Assembly (NCBI GenBank): GCA_016786615.1
Contig: JAEUVX010000002.1
Span: 496,001 to 560,000, forward strand
Length of the DNA stretch: 64,000 bases
Direction of reading: 5' to 3'
From: Flavipsychrobacter sp.
Lineage (GTDB): Bacteria > Bacteroidota > Bacteroidia > Chitinophagales > Chitinophagaceae
The number at the start of each line of letters is the position of its first letter. Position 1 is the stretch's first letter. The notes under the pieces were generated by a model. That model did not search any database. It saw nothing but the letters and a program-made list of their open reading frames with translations, and had not been told where the DNA came from. The translations under genes and the position numbers were made by a program. This document shows positions 36,355 to 45,279 of this stretch, piece after piece.

Positions 36355-36702
36355 ATGCGCATTTACATCCTTGCTGTCTGTTTTTGTGCTCTACTGATAT
36401 CGTGTGATAATAAACCCGGAGGGAAAGATGTTATTGCACCTGAGAAGATGCAACTGATACTTACTGATATGCATTATGCAGAAACTTACAGCACAATGGT
36501 AAATGACAGTTTCATGCGCAACAAGAATAAAGACTCCCTTGCTTCTTTCTACAAGAGCATTCTCTCTCACCACAAAATATCAATGGATGAATTTCGGAGT
36601 AGTATCGATTGGTATAAAATGAACCCGGAACAATTGGATTCTGTTTATGCAAACATGATACCCAACCTGAGCAAACAGGAAAGTATATACCCTGTAAAAT
36701 AA
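36355..36702 (+). CDS. DUF4296 lipoprotein
   Basis: A 115-residue lipoprotein (lipobox ISC, Cys17). The DMHYAETYS motif (about residues 38-46), an FYKSILSHHKISMDEFRSS segment and the WYKMNPEQLDSVYANM end are the DUF4296 pattern. It starts 2 bases after the porD stop and completes the coaBC-porD-DUF4296 unit. Its stop codon abuts the stop of the convergent aminotransferase with no gap. Confidence 0.85.
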   Translation: MRIYILAVCFCALLISCDNKPGGKDVIAPEKMQLILTDMHYAETYSTMVNDSFMRNKNKDSLASFYKSILSHHKISMDEFRSSIDWYKMNPEQLDSVYANMIPNLSKQESIYPVK

Positions 36703-37893
36703 CTAGTTCAGTGCAGCTAATGCTATAGCCATTCGCTTCATCGCCTCTTCCAGCTTATCCATACTTGTTGCAAAAGATATACGTATGCAGTTAGGATTAC
36801 CAAAAGCATCCCCGTTCACCGTACTGATATGTGCATTATGAAGCAAGTACATGCTGAAATCTTCGTCATTATTTATAACCGTATTGCCATCGGTTTTCCC
36901 GAAGAATGAACTGATGTTCGGGAAAGCATAAAATGCCCCTTCAGGCATATTTATTTGTACGCCCGGCATCTTTTGCAATTCACCTATAACATAATCGCGG
37001 CGTTGCCTGAAAGATGCTGTCATGTTATATGTCGGTGTCAAATCTCCTGTCAGGGCAGCTATTGATGCGCGTTGGGTAATTGAGCTGGTAGCAGAGGTAA
37101 ATTGCCCCTGTAGTTTTTCGCAGGCTTGTATTACGTCTTTTGGCCCTGCCATATAACCAAGCCTCCAGCCGGTCATCGCAAACCCTTTTGACATGCCATT
37201 CACTACCATAACACGGTCCCTTAATTCAGGAAACTGTGCGATGCTTTCATGCTTCCCTGTATAGTTGATATATTCATAAATCTCATCGCTGATAATGGCA
37301 ACCTGCGGGTGTCGCTTGAATACATCTGCGAGGCTTTGCAACTCTGCTTTTGAGTATACACTACCGGTAGGGTTGCAAGGAGAAGAAAATATGAAAAGTT
37401 TTGTATCGGGTGTGATTGCCTCCTCCAGTTTTTCTGCTGATAGCTTAAAGTCTGTGTCGATGAAGCAATTAATATATTTCACATCACCTTCAGCCAATCG
37501 AACCAATGCACTATAGGTAACCCAGTACGGAGTAGGTATTATCACTTCATCGCCCGGATTCACAATACTTAGTATAGCATTAGCTAATGATTGCTTGGCA
37601 CCGGTAGAAACAATGATTTCATCTATTGCATAGTCTAACCCGTTATCTCTTTTCAGTTTTTCAGAAATTGCCTGCCTCAATTCCGGGTATCCTACAACAG
37701 GTGTATATTTTGTAAAGCCATCCTCCATTGCCTGAGTGGCAGCAGCACAAATATGTGCAGGGGTTTTGAAGTCGGGTTCCCCAAGACTCAGGTCTATAAC
37801 ATCCGCCCCTTGTGCTCTCAGCTCCCTGCCAAGTTTGGCCATCTTTATTGTCTGCGGCTCAGTTATCCTATTCAGTCTTTGGGCTAATTCCAT
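36703..37893 (-). CDS. Class I/II pyridoxal-phosphate aminotransferase, aspartate aminotransferase type
   Basis: A 396-residue aminotransferase of the Ib aspartate subgroup. Visible landmarks: SLGEPDFKTP near the N-terminus, SPCNPTGS (aldimine-site Asn), SDEIYEYINY (cofactor Asp), the cofactor-binding Lys in SKGFAMTGWRLGYMAGP and the carboxylate-binding Arg in NCIRISFATS. Aspartate or another alpha-amino acid is the likely donor, with 2-oxoglutarate as acceptor. A -7 element TAGATTTG (37924-37917, minus) lies 23 bases before the ATG. Confidence 0.92.
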   Translation of the reverse strand: MELAQRLNRITEPQTIKMAKLGRELRAQGADVIDLSLGEPDFKTPAHICAAATQAMEDGFTKYTPVVGYPELRQAISEKLKRDNGLDYAIDEIIVSTGAKQSLANAILSIVNPGDEVIIPTPYWVTYSALVRLAEGDVKYINCFIDTDFKLSAEKLEEAITPDTKLFIFSSPCNPTGSVYSKAELQSLADVFKRHPQVAIISDEIYEYINYTGKHESIAQFPELRDRVMVVNGMSKGFAMTGWRLGYMAGPKDVIQACEKLQGQFTSATSSITQRASIAALTGDLTPTYNMTASFRQRRDYVIGELQKMPGVQINMPEGAFYAFPNISSFFGKTDGNTVINNDEDFSMYLLHNAHISTVNGDAFGNPNCIRISFATSMDKLEEAMKRMAIALAALN

Positions 37894-37916
37894 AAAATAT
37901 CCTGTTGTTAAAACAA

Positions 37917-37924
37917 CAAATCTA
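37917..37924 (-). promoter_or_regulatory. -7 element of the aminotransferase gene
   Basis: TAGATTTG on the minus strand, 23 bases before the ATG at 37893. No -33 TTG lies at 19-21 bases. Confidence 0.45.
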
Positions 37925-37960
37925 AGTAAGAATGCTTTAAAATATGCTTAAAACCTGCTA

Positions 37961-38488
37961 CTATGATGCAGATGACATATGCGAAAAAGCAGATGTAAAG
38001 AATGTAAGATATAATGCTAGCAATATAATCATACCTATTACAACCGATAAGAATACGATTGTCTTTTTATATGCATTATTGATTGTCCTGACTTTATGCA
38101 GCTCACTTACATTATTGATGATATTCTCCATTCTTGAAAAGGCAGTCTCCCCTTTAACCACATAGTCATACGCTCCATATTTCATACTGTCAATAGCTAC
38201 ATCAATCTTATCCTGTCCGGATAACATTATTACTTGCGTACTCGGGCTACGCTCAACTATCATCTTTAATATATCCACACCGTTCTTTGCATTTGGCAAA
38301 TGCGAGTTCAGGTGATAATCTAAAATGATAATTTCAGGATTGAGCGATAAGCTATTTACCGCCTCTTCTCCGTTATCAAATGTTTTGATATTATATAAAA
38401 ACCTTTCAGAAAGATAATCTTTCAACATTTCATTCTGGATGGGTTCATCATCCACGAGAAACATATAACGAGCGTTTTCAGTAGCCAT
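37961..38488 (-). CDS. Response regulator receiver domain with C-terminal membrane anchor
   Basis: A 175-residue protein. Residues 6-125 are a complete receiver domain: acidic pair Asp13-Asp14, phospho-acceptor Asp57 in IILDYHL, Ser90 in MLSGQ and Lys112 in VVKG. No DNA-binding or enzymatic output follows. Instead a helix leads to one transmembrane segment (about 142-164, rich in Ile, Leu and Val) and a short tail. A membrane-anchored receiver is unusual. The hybrid kinase gene directly upstream on the same strand is the obvious phosphodonor, and its HPt domain fits this. Confidence 0.85.
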   Translation of the reverse strand: MATENARYMFLVDDEPIQNEMLKDYLSERFLYNIKTFDNGEEAVNSLSLNPEIIILDYHLNSHLPNAKNGVDILKMIVERSPSTQVIMLSGQDKIDVAIDSMKYGAYDYVVKGETAFSRMENIINNVSELHKVRTINNAYKKTIVFLSVVIGMIILLALYLTFFTSAFSHMSSAS

Positions 38489-38523
38489 GAGCTAAAACTT
38501 TCAATTTCGTAGTAAAATAGAAA

Positions 38524-38570
38524 AAATATTCAGAAATAAAAAAGGATTAATATCATATACCTGAATATTT
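38524..38570 (-). terminator. Possible terminator after the hybrid kinase
   Basis: AAATATTCAG (38524-38533) and CTGAATATTT (38561-38570) are perfect inverted arms around a 27-base loop, with a T-run on the minus strand. The loop is long, so this is weak. Confidence 0.35.
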
Positions 38571-38571
38571 G

Positions 38572-41214
38572 TTATAAAACCTGTAGTTTCCTTAATTCTT
38601 CAAAAGCCTTTTCACATACCCTGTTCAGGTTTGCAACAAGAGTCGGTAACCTGTCGTAGTGTGCAGACTCACCCGCAGTTTGCTCTATAAGAAATATATG
38701 ACTTACATCCTCCTTAACCCCCATATACGATAGCTGTGGTTTCATAGAATGCGCAGCAATTTTAAGTGCACCATAATCTCTAGTCAACAGCGATTGTTGT
38801 ATAGTAGTGAGCAGTTTGGGGCCATTTTCTAAAAACATGCCAACATATTTCGCCATCTTTTCATCATTTCCGCCGGTAAATTGCTTCAGGAATTGCATAT
38901 CCGTTATTACATCCGGCAGTTCGGGCATAGCAGGTTCTGCTACTATTGTATTCTTAGCCGCATTGCTTCCTTGTATTATTGGTGCCTGCCCATCCAATAC
39001 TGCACACATTTTCAGCAATAATTCATCTGCCTGAAATGGTTTTGAGACATATGCGTTCATTCCGGTTTTAAAATACTGATGCACATCTTCCTGTAATACG
39101 TTTGCTGTCATGGCAATTATTTTCACGTCTTTTGCAGGGGAAGAAAGTGTTGTTCTGATAGTTCTTGTTGCTGTTACGCCATCCATTACAGGCATCTGGA
39201 TATCCATCAGTACTATATCATATTGTTGCTGTTGCACCCTGTTTACAGCTTCCTGTCCGTTTACAGCAATATCAATTGTCAAACCCGGCAACAACTCTTT
39301 AAGAGTGTCTTCTGCTACCATACGGTTAAATTCATTATCCTCTACCAGCAACAATTTTACATTATTGAGCCTTTCCATACTTTGGGCATCAAGCACTTCA
39401 CTTTTTTGCTCTACTACCTGAACATCTGATTCTGCTAACGGTATTACTACTGTAAACGTTGTCCCTTTGCCCAGTTCACTGGTCACACCAATTTCACCTC
39501 CCATCAATTCTGCCAATTGTTTTGATATGGTAAGTCCCAAACCGGTACCACCAAACTTCCTGGCAACGTCTGTTCCTGCCTGTGTAAAACTTTCAAATAT
39601 CTTTCCTACATAGTCGGGCGATATCCCGATACCGGTATCAGCTACATCAAATTTCAACCAATATTTTTTATCCAGTTTTTGCTGCACTGTTACTTTTACT
39701 TCCACATACCCCTTTTCGGTAAACTTAAGGGCATTGCCTGCAAGATTAATGAGTATCTGGTTAATGCGAGTAGGGTCTCCAATCACACGGGCAGGAATTG
39801 AATCTTCTAAACTTACTTTGAAATTCAACCCCTTTTCTTCAGCTTTCAACATCAGCATATCACGCACGCTATTTACTACTTCACGTATTGCAAAATCTGT
39901 ATGTTCTATGACAATTTTACCGGCTTCTATTTTCGATAAATCGAGGATATCATTAATAATGACTAACAGGTTATCGGCAGATTGCTGAATTGCCTTCAGG
40001 TATCTCATCTGCTCGGGCATTGGTGCCTTACTAAGCAAGAGGCTTGTCATACCAACAATAGCATTCATGGGTGTGCGAATTTCATGACTCATATTCGCCA
40101 TGAATTGTTGCTTGAGATGTGCTGTTCGCTCCGCTACTTCTTTTTCTTTTTGTGCAAGCTCTACCTGCTGGCGTGTTTGCAGGTTTCTTATTTTATTGAA
40201 CGTTGTTTGTTTAAATATCTCCTCTTTAATCTGCTCATACGCTTTCAGGTGATGAAATGCTTTGGGAATATCCCCCATTTTATCATACAACATCGAAAGG
40301 GCTTCATGTACACTCATCACATCATGTTTACGACTGTACTCATCTGCCAGCTCGAAGGCAGCATTCATGTGCTGCAAAGACTGACGATAATTACCTTCGT
40401 CCATCATTAAACGCCCAATATAGAAATGGCATATTATCTGTACTTCTACATTGCTTAAATCTTCTGATTGTTTCAGTGCATCTACAAGGTGTTTTCTGGC
40501 ATTTTCAAAATTGTGCATTTTATAATACACCTTTCCCAAGCCACTTATTGCCAAGGCATATAGTACCGTATCAGGCTCACTCAATCGCAGGTTTTCCTCA
40601 AAATATCTGAGTGCTTCCTGTAATTGCTCTTGTTTAAAGTATATATTTCCCAGTATGTGATACAATGCATTTAACCTGTGCAGGTCTTCTGCTTTTTCAA
40701 ATATCGGTAAGCATCTTAACGCAAACTCCAACGCATTATCATAGTCGTTCAAGTCATACAACAGGTATGCGATGCTGGATAAGTTTACAGACTGGGCTAC
40801 TTCATCGCCCAGTTTTTCATTTATTTTCAATGCACCTTCAAAATGATTAAGTGCATCTGCAAGGTCTCCCCTGTCACGATATATATATCCAAGATTGTTA
40901 AGTACACGTGCGGCAAGTGGCTTATTATTTATGTCTCGGGATATCTTAAGCGCATCCTGCAATATATCAACACCTTCGTCGTACTCACCCTGTTGCCAGC
41001 AACACCATCCTTTCAAATTCATTCCACGCCCCTTACCTAAACGGTATCCCACTGCTTCTGAACGGCTTATGATTTCATTTGCCATGTCCATTGCCTGCTC
41101 TATATCAAAGTTGCGAACCTCAACAGCCATTTGCACATACACATCTATTCTGGCACGTTCGTCCTTGAGACTGTCGTATTCTTTTTGCAGTTCCTTGTAT
41201 CTTGGGGTATCCAT
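38572..41214 (-). CDS. Soluble hybrid histidine kinase: TPR - HisKA - HATPase - receiver - HPt
   Basis: An 880-residue phosphorelay protein without transmembrane helices. About eight tetratricopeptide repeats (residues 30-330) replace a membrane sensor, followed by a coiled coil (340-370). The HisKA box is NMSHEIRTPMNAI with His377; the HATPase domain (480-595) has NLAGNALKFTEKG, DTGIGI and GGTGLGLTIS. The receiver domain (619-740) has LLLVEDNE and phospho-acceptor Asp671. The HPt domain (765-870) has AAHSMKPQ with His822. The relay would run His377 to Asp671 to His822 and then to an outside receiver, most likely the membrane-anchored one 83 bases downstream. The ligand or partner read by the TPRs is unknown. 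Confidence 0.94.
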   Translation of the reverse strand: MDTPRYKELQKEYDSLKDERARIDVYVQMAVEVRNFDIEQAMDMANEIISRSEAVGYRLGKGRGMNLKGWCCWQQGEYDEGVDILQDALKISRDINNKPLAARVLNNLGYIYRDRGDLADALNHFEGALKINEKLGDEVAQSVNLSSIAYLLYDLNDYDNALEFALRCLPIFEKAEDLHRLNALYHILGNIYFKQEQLQEALRYFEENLRLSEPDTVLYALAISGLGKVYYKMHNFENARKHLVDALKQSEDLSNVEVQIICHFYIGRLMMDEGNYRQSLQHMNAAFELADEYSRKHDVMSVHEALSMLYDKMGDIPKAFHHLKAYEQIKEEIFKQTTFNKIRNLQTRQQVELAQKEKEVAERTAHLKQQFMANMSHEIRTPMNAIVGMTSLLLSKAPMPEQMRYLKAIQQSADNLLVIINDILDLSKIEAGKIVIEHTDFAIREVVNSVRDMLMLKAEEKGLNFKVSLEDSIPARVIGDPTRINQILINLAGNALKFTEKGYVEVKVTVQQKLDKKYWLKFDVADTGIGISPDYVGKIFESFTQAGTDVARKFGGTGLGLTISKQLAELMGGEIGVTSELGKGTTFTVVIPLAESDVQVVEQKSEVLDAQSMERLNNVKLLLVEDNEFNRMVAEDTLKELLPGLTIDIAVNGQEAVNRVQQQQYDIVLMDIQMPVMDGVTATRTIRTTLSSPAKDVKIIAMTANVLQEDVHQYFKTGMNAYVSKPFQADELLLKMCAVLDGQAPIIQGSNAAKNTIVAEPAMPELPDVITDMQFLKQFTGGNDEKMAKYVGMFLENGPKLLTTIQQSLLTRDYGALKIAAHSMKPQLSYMGVKEDVSHIFLIEQTAGESAHYDRLPTLVANLNRVCEKAFEELRKLQVL

Positions 41215-41240
41215 ATTATTGCATTATCAATACACTAAAA

Positions 41241-41276
41241 TTAAACACCCCTTGCTGCAATGCAAGGGGTGTTTAA
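41241..41276 (-). terminator. Terminator after the 2TM gene
   Basis: Arms 41241-41255 and 41262-41276 form a perfect 15-base-pair stem (TTAAACACCCCTTGC). It lies 27 bases before the hybrid kinase ATG and 24 after the 2TM stop on the minus strand. Confidence 0.75.
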
Positions 41277-41299
41277 ATATTTCAGTAAATTAATAAATA

Positions 41300-41548
41300 C
41301 TAACCGTTGTTTTCCTGACGTGTGTATTCTTTGTGTCCCGGATCTTCGTAACTGGTATATACTGCACAACCATGACCTATCAGTGATAAGCCCCATGCTG
41401 CAACAATCCATGCCGGCCAAGGATATACCCATGTTGTTGCCCCTTTATCATACATAGTAAGCATCAGTGCAGATGCTATAGCAAATACGATGAAGTGCAA
41501 TAGAAATATTGATTTCTGACGGCCAGTTGGTTTTATTTTCTGCGGCAT
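41300..41548 (-). CDS. Small 2TM-domain membrane protein
   Basis: An 82-residue protein with two hydrophobic helices (about 16-32 and 42-60) joined by the WVYPWPAW loop, the pattern of the 2TM domain family found in Bacteroidota, often in or near signalling proteins. A promoter with TATATTTG (41576-41569) and TTTG (41598-41595, spacer 18) lies just upstream. A terminator follows. It may help sense or transmit at the membrane, but no activity is known. Confidence 0.72.
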   Translation of the reverse strand: MPQKIKPTGRQKSIFLLHFIVFAIASALMLTMYDKGATTWVYPWPAWIVAAWGLSLIGHGCAVYTSYEDPGHKEYTRQENNG

Positions 41549-41568
41549 TACTTTTCTTTATTTGACTG

Positions 41569-41598
41569 CAAATATAATAGCTAATGATTAAAGTCAAA
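41569..41598 (-). promoter_or_regulatory. Promoter of the 2TM gene
   Basis: On the minus strand TTTG (41598-41595), 18 bases, TATATTTG (41576-41569). Spacing is one base short of the usual 19-21. Confidence 0.5.
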
Positions 41599-41608
41599 AA
41601 CCTATTAT

Positions 41609-41929
41609 TTACAGTATTTTATATTTGTCCAACAAAGTCTCGTCAGTTTCAGCATTTCTGGCTTCTACCTCGTACGGATTATTACTGTAACCAAACTTTA
41701 TATGATTAAATATATACTGGAGTATAAATCTGCCAACACCTTCCCTATTGTACTGTACAACATGTTGCAATTCGTGCAGCAACCACCTCTTATCCGATAA
41801 AAAAGCCTCTTTATGAACGCCATGTATATATATTACATTTCCTATCACTATTGCCGCATTATGCGTTTTTAACACAAAAGCTGCAATTCTGGCTATTAAA
41901 GACCCTTCCTTTATATGCACATTGTCCAA
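41609..41929 (-). CDS. Small HExxH-type putative metallopeptidase, DUF4157-like
   Basis: A 106-residue protein with no signal peptide. LLHELQHVVQY (51-61) is an HExxH zinc motif in the form found in DUF4157 domains, and NNPYEVEARNAE (83-94) supplies a possible third Glu ligand (Glu87 or Glu89). DUF4157 domains are typically found at the start of effector-like proteins or alone in Bacteroidota. The protein is short but complete for the fold's core. The region from 41930 to 42037 is AT-rich and holds no obvious -7 element on this strand. Confidence 0.65.
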   Translation of the reverse strand: MDNVHIKEGSLIARIAAFVLKTHNAAIVIGNVIYIHGVHKEAFLSDKRWLLHELQHVVQYNREGVGRFILQYIFNHIKFGYSNNPYEVEARNAETDETLLDKYKIL

Positions 41930-42037
41930 TGATATTAATTATTTCAACGTTTTATATCAAACAATATTAAAAAAAAATTAAAAATTACCTATTTTAGCTA
42001 ATTGTATTTTTTTAGATTAGTTAAAATATAGTTATAA

Positions 42038-44686
42038 ATGTTTAGAAAATTATTGTTCCTGACTGCGGTCTGTATTTCATCACAATCTTATGCACAGCCT
42101 TGGTTAGAGAATGTAAATACAGAACAAACTAAGCTGGAAGACATCGTCAAAAATTACGAGGCGAAAAAGACTGCTGCTATAGAAGAAAAACGCATTGCCG
42201 GAGAACCTATTAAAGAAGATAAAGACTATCATTTCTACAGGTGGCTCAGCCATGCGCAGGCTCATACCGACCAAAACGGGTATGTAGTATCTACAGTAAA
42301 AAACTACGAAGAGTGGAAAAAGCATTATGGTAACGTACAGAACAAAACCACCGCTGCCAACAGCTCAAACTGGTCGTTTCAAGGCCCGACAACAAGCACC
42401 GGCGGCTATGCCGGCATTGGCCGTATTAACAGTATAGCATTCCACCCAACAGATGCTAACCAGATATGGATAGCGAGTGCGGGTGGCGGTGCATGGCGTA
42501 CAACGAACAATGGTGTTAGCTGGACATCCATGTCTCACATGCTGCCGGTATTAGGTGTATCTGATATTGATATACATCCTACAAACACAAGCATTATATA
42601 TATGTGTACCGGTGATAAAGATGCCAGTGATACCTATAGCATTGGTGTTATGAAATCTACTAACGGTGGCACTACCTGGGACACTACAGGCCTTAAATGG
42701 GCTGTTACACAAAACAGGCTTACAAACACATTAGTTATCAATAAACAAAATCCGAATACAATAATTGTTGCAACCAGTAATGGTATATACAGATCTACTA
42801 ACGGCGGAACAAGTTTTGTACAAGAAAAAGGCGGCAACTATAAAGAAATCGTGTATCATCCTACAGATAGCAACATTCTGTATGCTACTGGTTCAGCGTT
42901 AGTATCTCGCTCTTCAAATGGTGGTGACACATGGACAGATATATCCGGCTTCAGTGGCAAAGGACGTGTGGCAGTTGCGGTAACTCCTGCAGATGTACGC
43001 GTAGTGAAACTGGTAGTAAGTAACACGTCAAACGGATTGGATGGTATTTACAATTCAACTGACACGGGTAAAACTTTCAGCCTTATTTATCAGGCTACAG
43101 GCAGTGGATGTAATGGTAACATCCTTAGCGGCAATAACAGTGGTAACGGTTGCGGAGGCCAAGGCTGGTATGACTTATGTATAGCTATTGACCCTGCAAA
43201 TGCTAATAATGTGACGGTAGGTGGTGTGAATACATGGTATTCTACAAACGGAGGCACATCATGGACTATTTCTACCAACTGGTATAGCATCAGCGGTGTT
43301 GCTACGGTACACGCCGATAAACATTTTATGGCTTATCATCCATTATTCCCCGGAAGATTGTATCAGGGAAATGATGGTGGTATCTACAGAACAGATAACC
43401 CAATGGCTAAAAACTCTATTTGGACGGATATGACTAATGGCTTAGGCATTACACAGTTTTATCGTAATGCAATAAGCCCTAATACAAACTTCCAGGTAGC
43501 AGGCGCACAGGATAACGGAACAAAAGGCTTGCGCAATACAACATGGACGGATGAAAATGGTGGCGACGGTATGGATTGTCAGGTTGATTTTTCAGACAGC
43601 ACCATTTACTATTGCGGTGTGCAAAATGGTTCTATCACAAGGAAATCTCCATCCGGCAGTGTAGAAATATCAGACAACATTCCACCCGGCAGTGGTTATA
43701 TGTCCAACAAAGGGGCATGGATTACCCCATACATCATCAACCCACATAACCCTACTCATATAATAGCAGGATACAGGCAAGTATATGTATCTGCAGACAG
43801 GGGCAATACATGGATGTCATTATCAGGTGATTCACTAAACAAATCAAGAAATATCCATAAACTGGCAATGACACCTGCAGACAATAAAACTTTGTATGCA
43901 ATCACTGCTTTTTCAGGAAGTGATACCACCAAGGTATATTACACTTATAATTATAATACAACAACTCCTGTTACATTCAATACAATTGTATCTCCATACA
44001 AATCCGCAGCTTCCGATATTAAAGTGGACTATAAAAAGAAAGACCGTTTCTGGCTAACATTTAGCGGATATGGCAGCCCGCAAGTAGTACAATACGATGC
44101 AGGTGTATGGACTTCTTACAATACAGGATTGCCAAACGTTCCTGTACACTGTATAGAGATTGACACTGCTACCGGATTCAAATATATCGGCACCGATTTT
44201 GGTGTTTATCATTGGGATACTTCAAGTAAAAAATGGGAAGTGTTTAATAACAGTAATGCGATGCCAAATATAGAAGTCAGCGATTTGGGTATCAACTATA
44301 AAAAGAAAGAACTCTGGGCATCAACCTATGGTCGCGGACTTTGGAAAAGCAGTGTGCAGCTATATGTAGTTCCGCCGGATACTACAGACACTTCGGATAC
44401 AACAACTGTTGTAAACATTATACCATATTCAAATAAAAACCTGAGCTTATACCCTAACCCTAACAATGGTGTATTTGAAGTGAAAACAGACCTGAAATAT
44501 GCAAACACAAATGCCAGCATAAGAATCGTGGACTATACCGGGCGCACTATCTGGAAAAGTGAACAAAAAATAAACGATAACGGCATAGTATATATCAGGG
44601 CATACGGCTTACAAGTTGGTGCATACATTATAGATGTATCATCTGATAAAGATGTTATAGGCCGACAACGGTTTTTGATAGAATAG
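42038..44686 (+). CDS. VPS10/sortilin-like propeller protein with T9SS type A sorting domain (paralogue B)
   Basis: An 882-residue secreted protein with a signal peptide cut near SYAQ (residue 20). BNR/Asp-box repeats of the type STNGGTTW and SSNGGDTW run from about 110 to 770. The C-terminal 80 residues, after an insert of repeated D-T-T-D-T-S-type residues, hold LSLYPNPNNGVFEV and GAYIIDVSSDKD, the T9SS type A signal. Layout and motifs match the 858-residue protein at 19436 along the whole length, so the two arose by duplication. This copy has a low-complexity linker that the other lacks. A terminator follows at 44701. Confidence 0.88.
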   Translation: MFRKLLFLTAVCISSQSYAQPWLENVNTEQTKLEDIVKNYEAKKTAAIEEKRIAGEPIKEDKDYHFYRWLSHAQAHTDQNGYVVSTVKNYEEWKKHYGNVQNKTTAANSSNWSFQGPTTSTGGYAGIGRINSIAFHPTDANQIWIASAGGGAWRTTNNGVSWTSMSHMLPVLGVSDIDIHPTNTSIIYMCTGDKDASDTYSIGVMKSTNGGTTWDTTGLKWAVTQNRLTNTLVINKQNPNTIIVATSNGIYRSTNGGTSFVQEKGGNYKEIVYHPTDSNILYATGSALVSRSSNGGDTWTDISGFSGKGRVAVAVTPADVRVVKLVVSNTSNGLDGIYNSTDTGKTFSLIYQATGSGCNGNILSGNNSGNGCGGQGWYDLCIAIDPANANNVTVGGVNTWYSTNGGTSWTISTNWYSISGVATVHADKHFMAYHPLFPGRLYQGNDGGIYRTDNPMAKNSIWTDMTNGLGITQFYRNAISPNTNFQVAGAQDNGTKGLRNTTWTDENGGDGMDCQVDFSDSTIYYCGVQNGSITRKSPSGSVEISDNIPPGSGYMSNKGAWITPYIINPHNPTHIIAGYRQVYVSADRGNTWMSLSGDSLNKSRNIHKLAMTPADNKTLYAITAFSGSDTTKVYYTYNYNTTTPVTFNTIVSPYKSAASDIKVDYKKKDRFWLTFSGYGSPQVVQYDAGVWTSYNTGLPNVPVHCIEIDTATGFKYIGTDFGVYHWDTSSKKWEVFNNSNAMPNIEVSDLGINYKKKELWASTYGRGLWKSSVQLYVVPPDTTDTSDTTTVVNIIPYSNKNLSLYPNPNNGVFEVKTDLKYANTNASIRIVDYTGRTIWKSEQKINDNGIVYIRAYGLQVGAYIIDVSSDKDVIGRQRFLIE

Positions 44687-44700
44687 TACCCTAATACATA

Positions 44701-44740
44701 ATAATAATAAAGCCCCGCAAATACGGGGCTTTATTATTAT
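44701..44740. terminator. Bidirectional terminator
   Basis: 17-base-pair stem: 44701-44717 pairs with 44724-44740 around a CAAATA loop, GC core GCCCCG, flanked by AT repeats. It lies between convergent genes. Confidence 0.88.
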
Positions 44741-44773
44741 GTATCTCTATCCCTATGGCGCTGGGCCAGTAGT

Positions 44774-45220
44774 TTAAAGTTCATTTTTAGGAAGATGTGC
44801 GTCAAATATTCTTTGTGCAAGTATTCCGCTACGTCCTTCATCTTCACTTACAATATCCACCTTCACTTTAGTGATACCTTTTTTATGGAAGTCCAGCTTC
44901 TTGGCAGCAATACTGGCAAGGTCTATTAAGCGCTTATTGCCTGCTGCCATACGGTCATTGATTTTTACATATACTACTTCGCCATTCGATATATTGGTTA
45001 CTTTCACATAAGAACCCAACTTAATCTTGTTACTGGCAGCAGTAAACTTATCATTATCAAACACATCGCCTGTAGAGGTTTTACGCCCTTCAAACTTGTC
45101 GTGATAATAACTTGCCACACCTTTTTCACTTTCAGATACAGTAACCTGCCTCTGAATATCCTGAGCTTTAAGCCCGGGAATTGAAAACGATAAGAATGTA
45201 AATAATAACACCCGCCTCAT
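44774..45220 (-). CDS. RlpA-like secreted protein (double-psi beta-barrel)
   Basis: A 148-residue protein when started at the ATG at 45220 (MRRVLLFTF), which opens a signal peptide cut near LKAQ. The mature part has GVASYYHDKFEGRKTSTGDVF and VTNISNGEVVYVKINDRM, the RlpA signature. RlpA proteins of other bacteria cut naked glycan strands at division sites; many Bacteroidota homologues are untested. An alternative ATG at 45226 exists. A TTG at 45241 falls inside the -7 box, so it cannot be the start. Confidence 0.86.
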   Translation of the reverse strand: MRRVLLFTFLSFSIPGLKAQDIQRQVTVSESEKGVASYYHDKFEGRKTSTGDVFDNDKFTAASNKIKLGSYVKVTNISNGEVVYVKINDRMAAGNKRLIDLASIAAKKLDFHKKGITKVKVDIVSEDEGRSGILAQRIFDAHLPKNEL

Positions 45221-45238
45221 ACACATTAAATATTTTTG

Positions 45239-45269
45239 CAAAGGTACAATCTTAAGACGACAGATGCAA
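45239..45269 (-). promoter_or_regulatory. Promoter of the RlpA-like gene, decides its start
   Basis: On the minus strand TTG (45269-45267), 20 bases, TACCTTTG (45246-45239). Transcription should begin near 45235, leaving about 10-15 untranslated bases before the ATG at 45226 or 45220. Confidence 0.68.
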
Positions 45270-45279
45270 GTACGTATGA

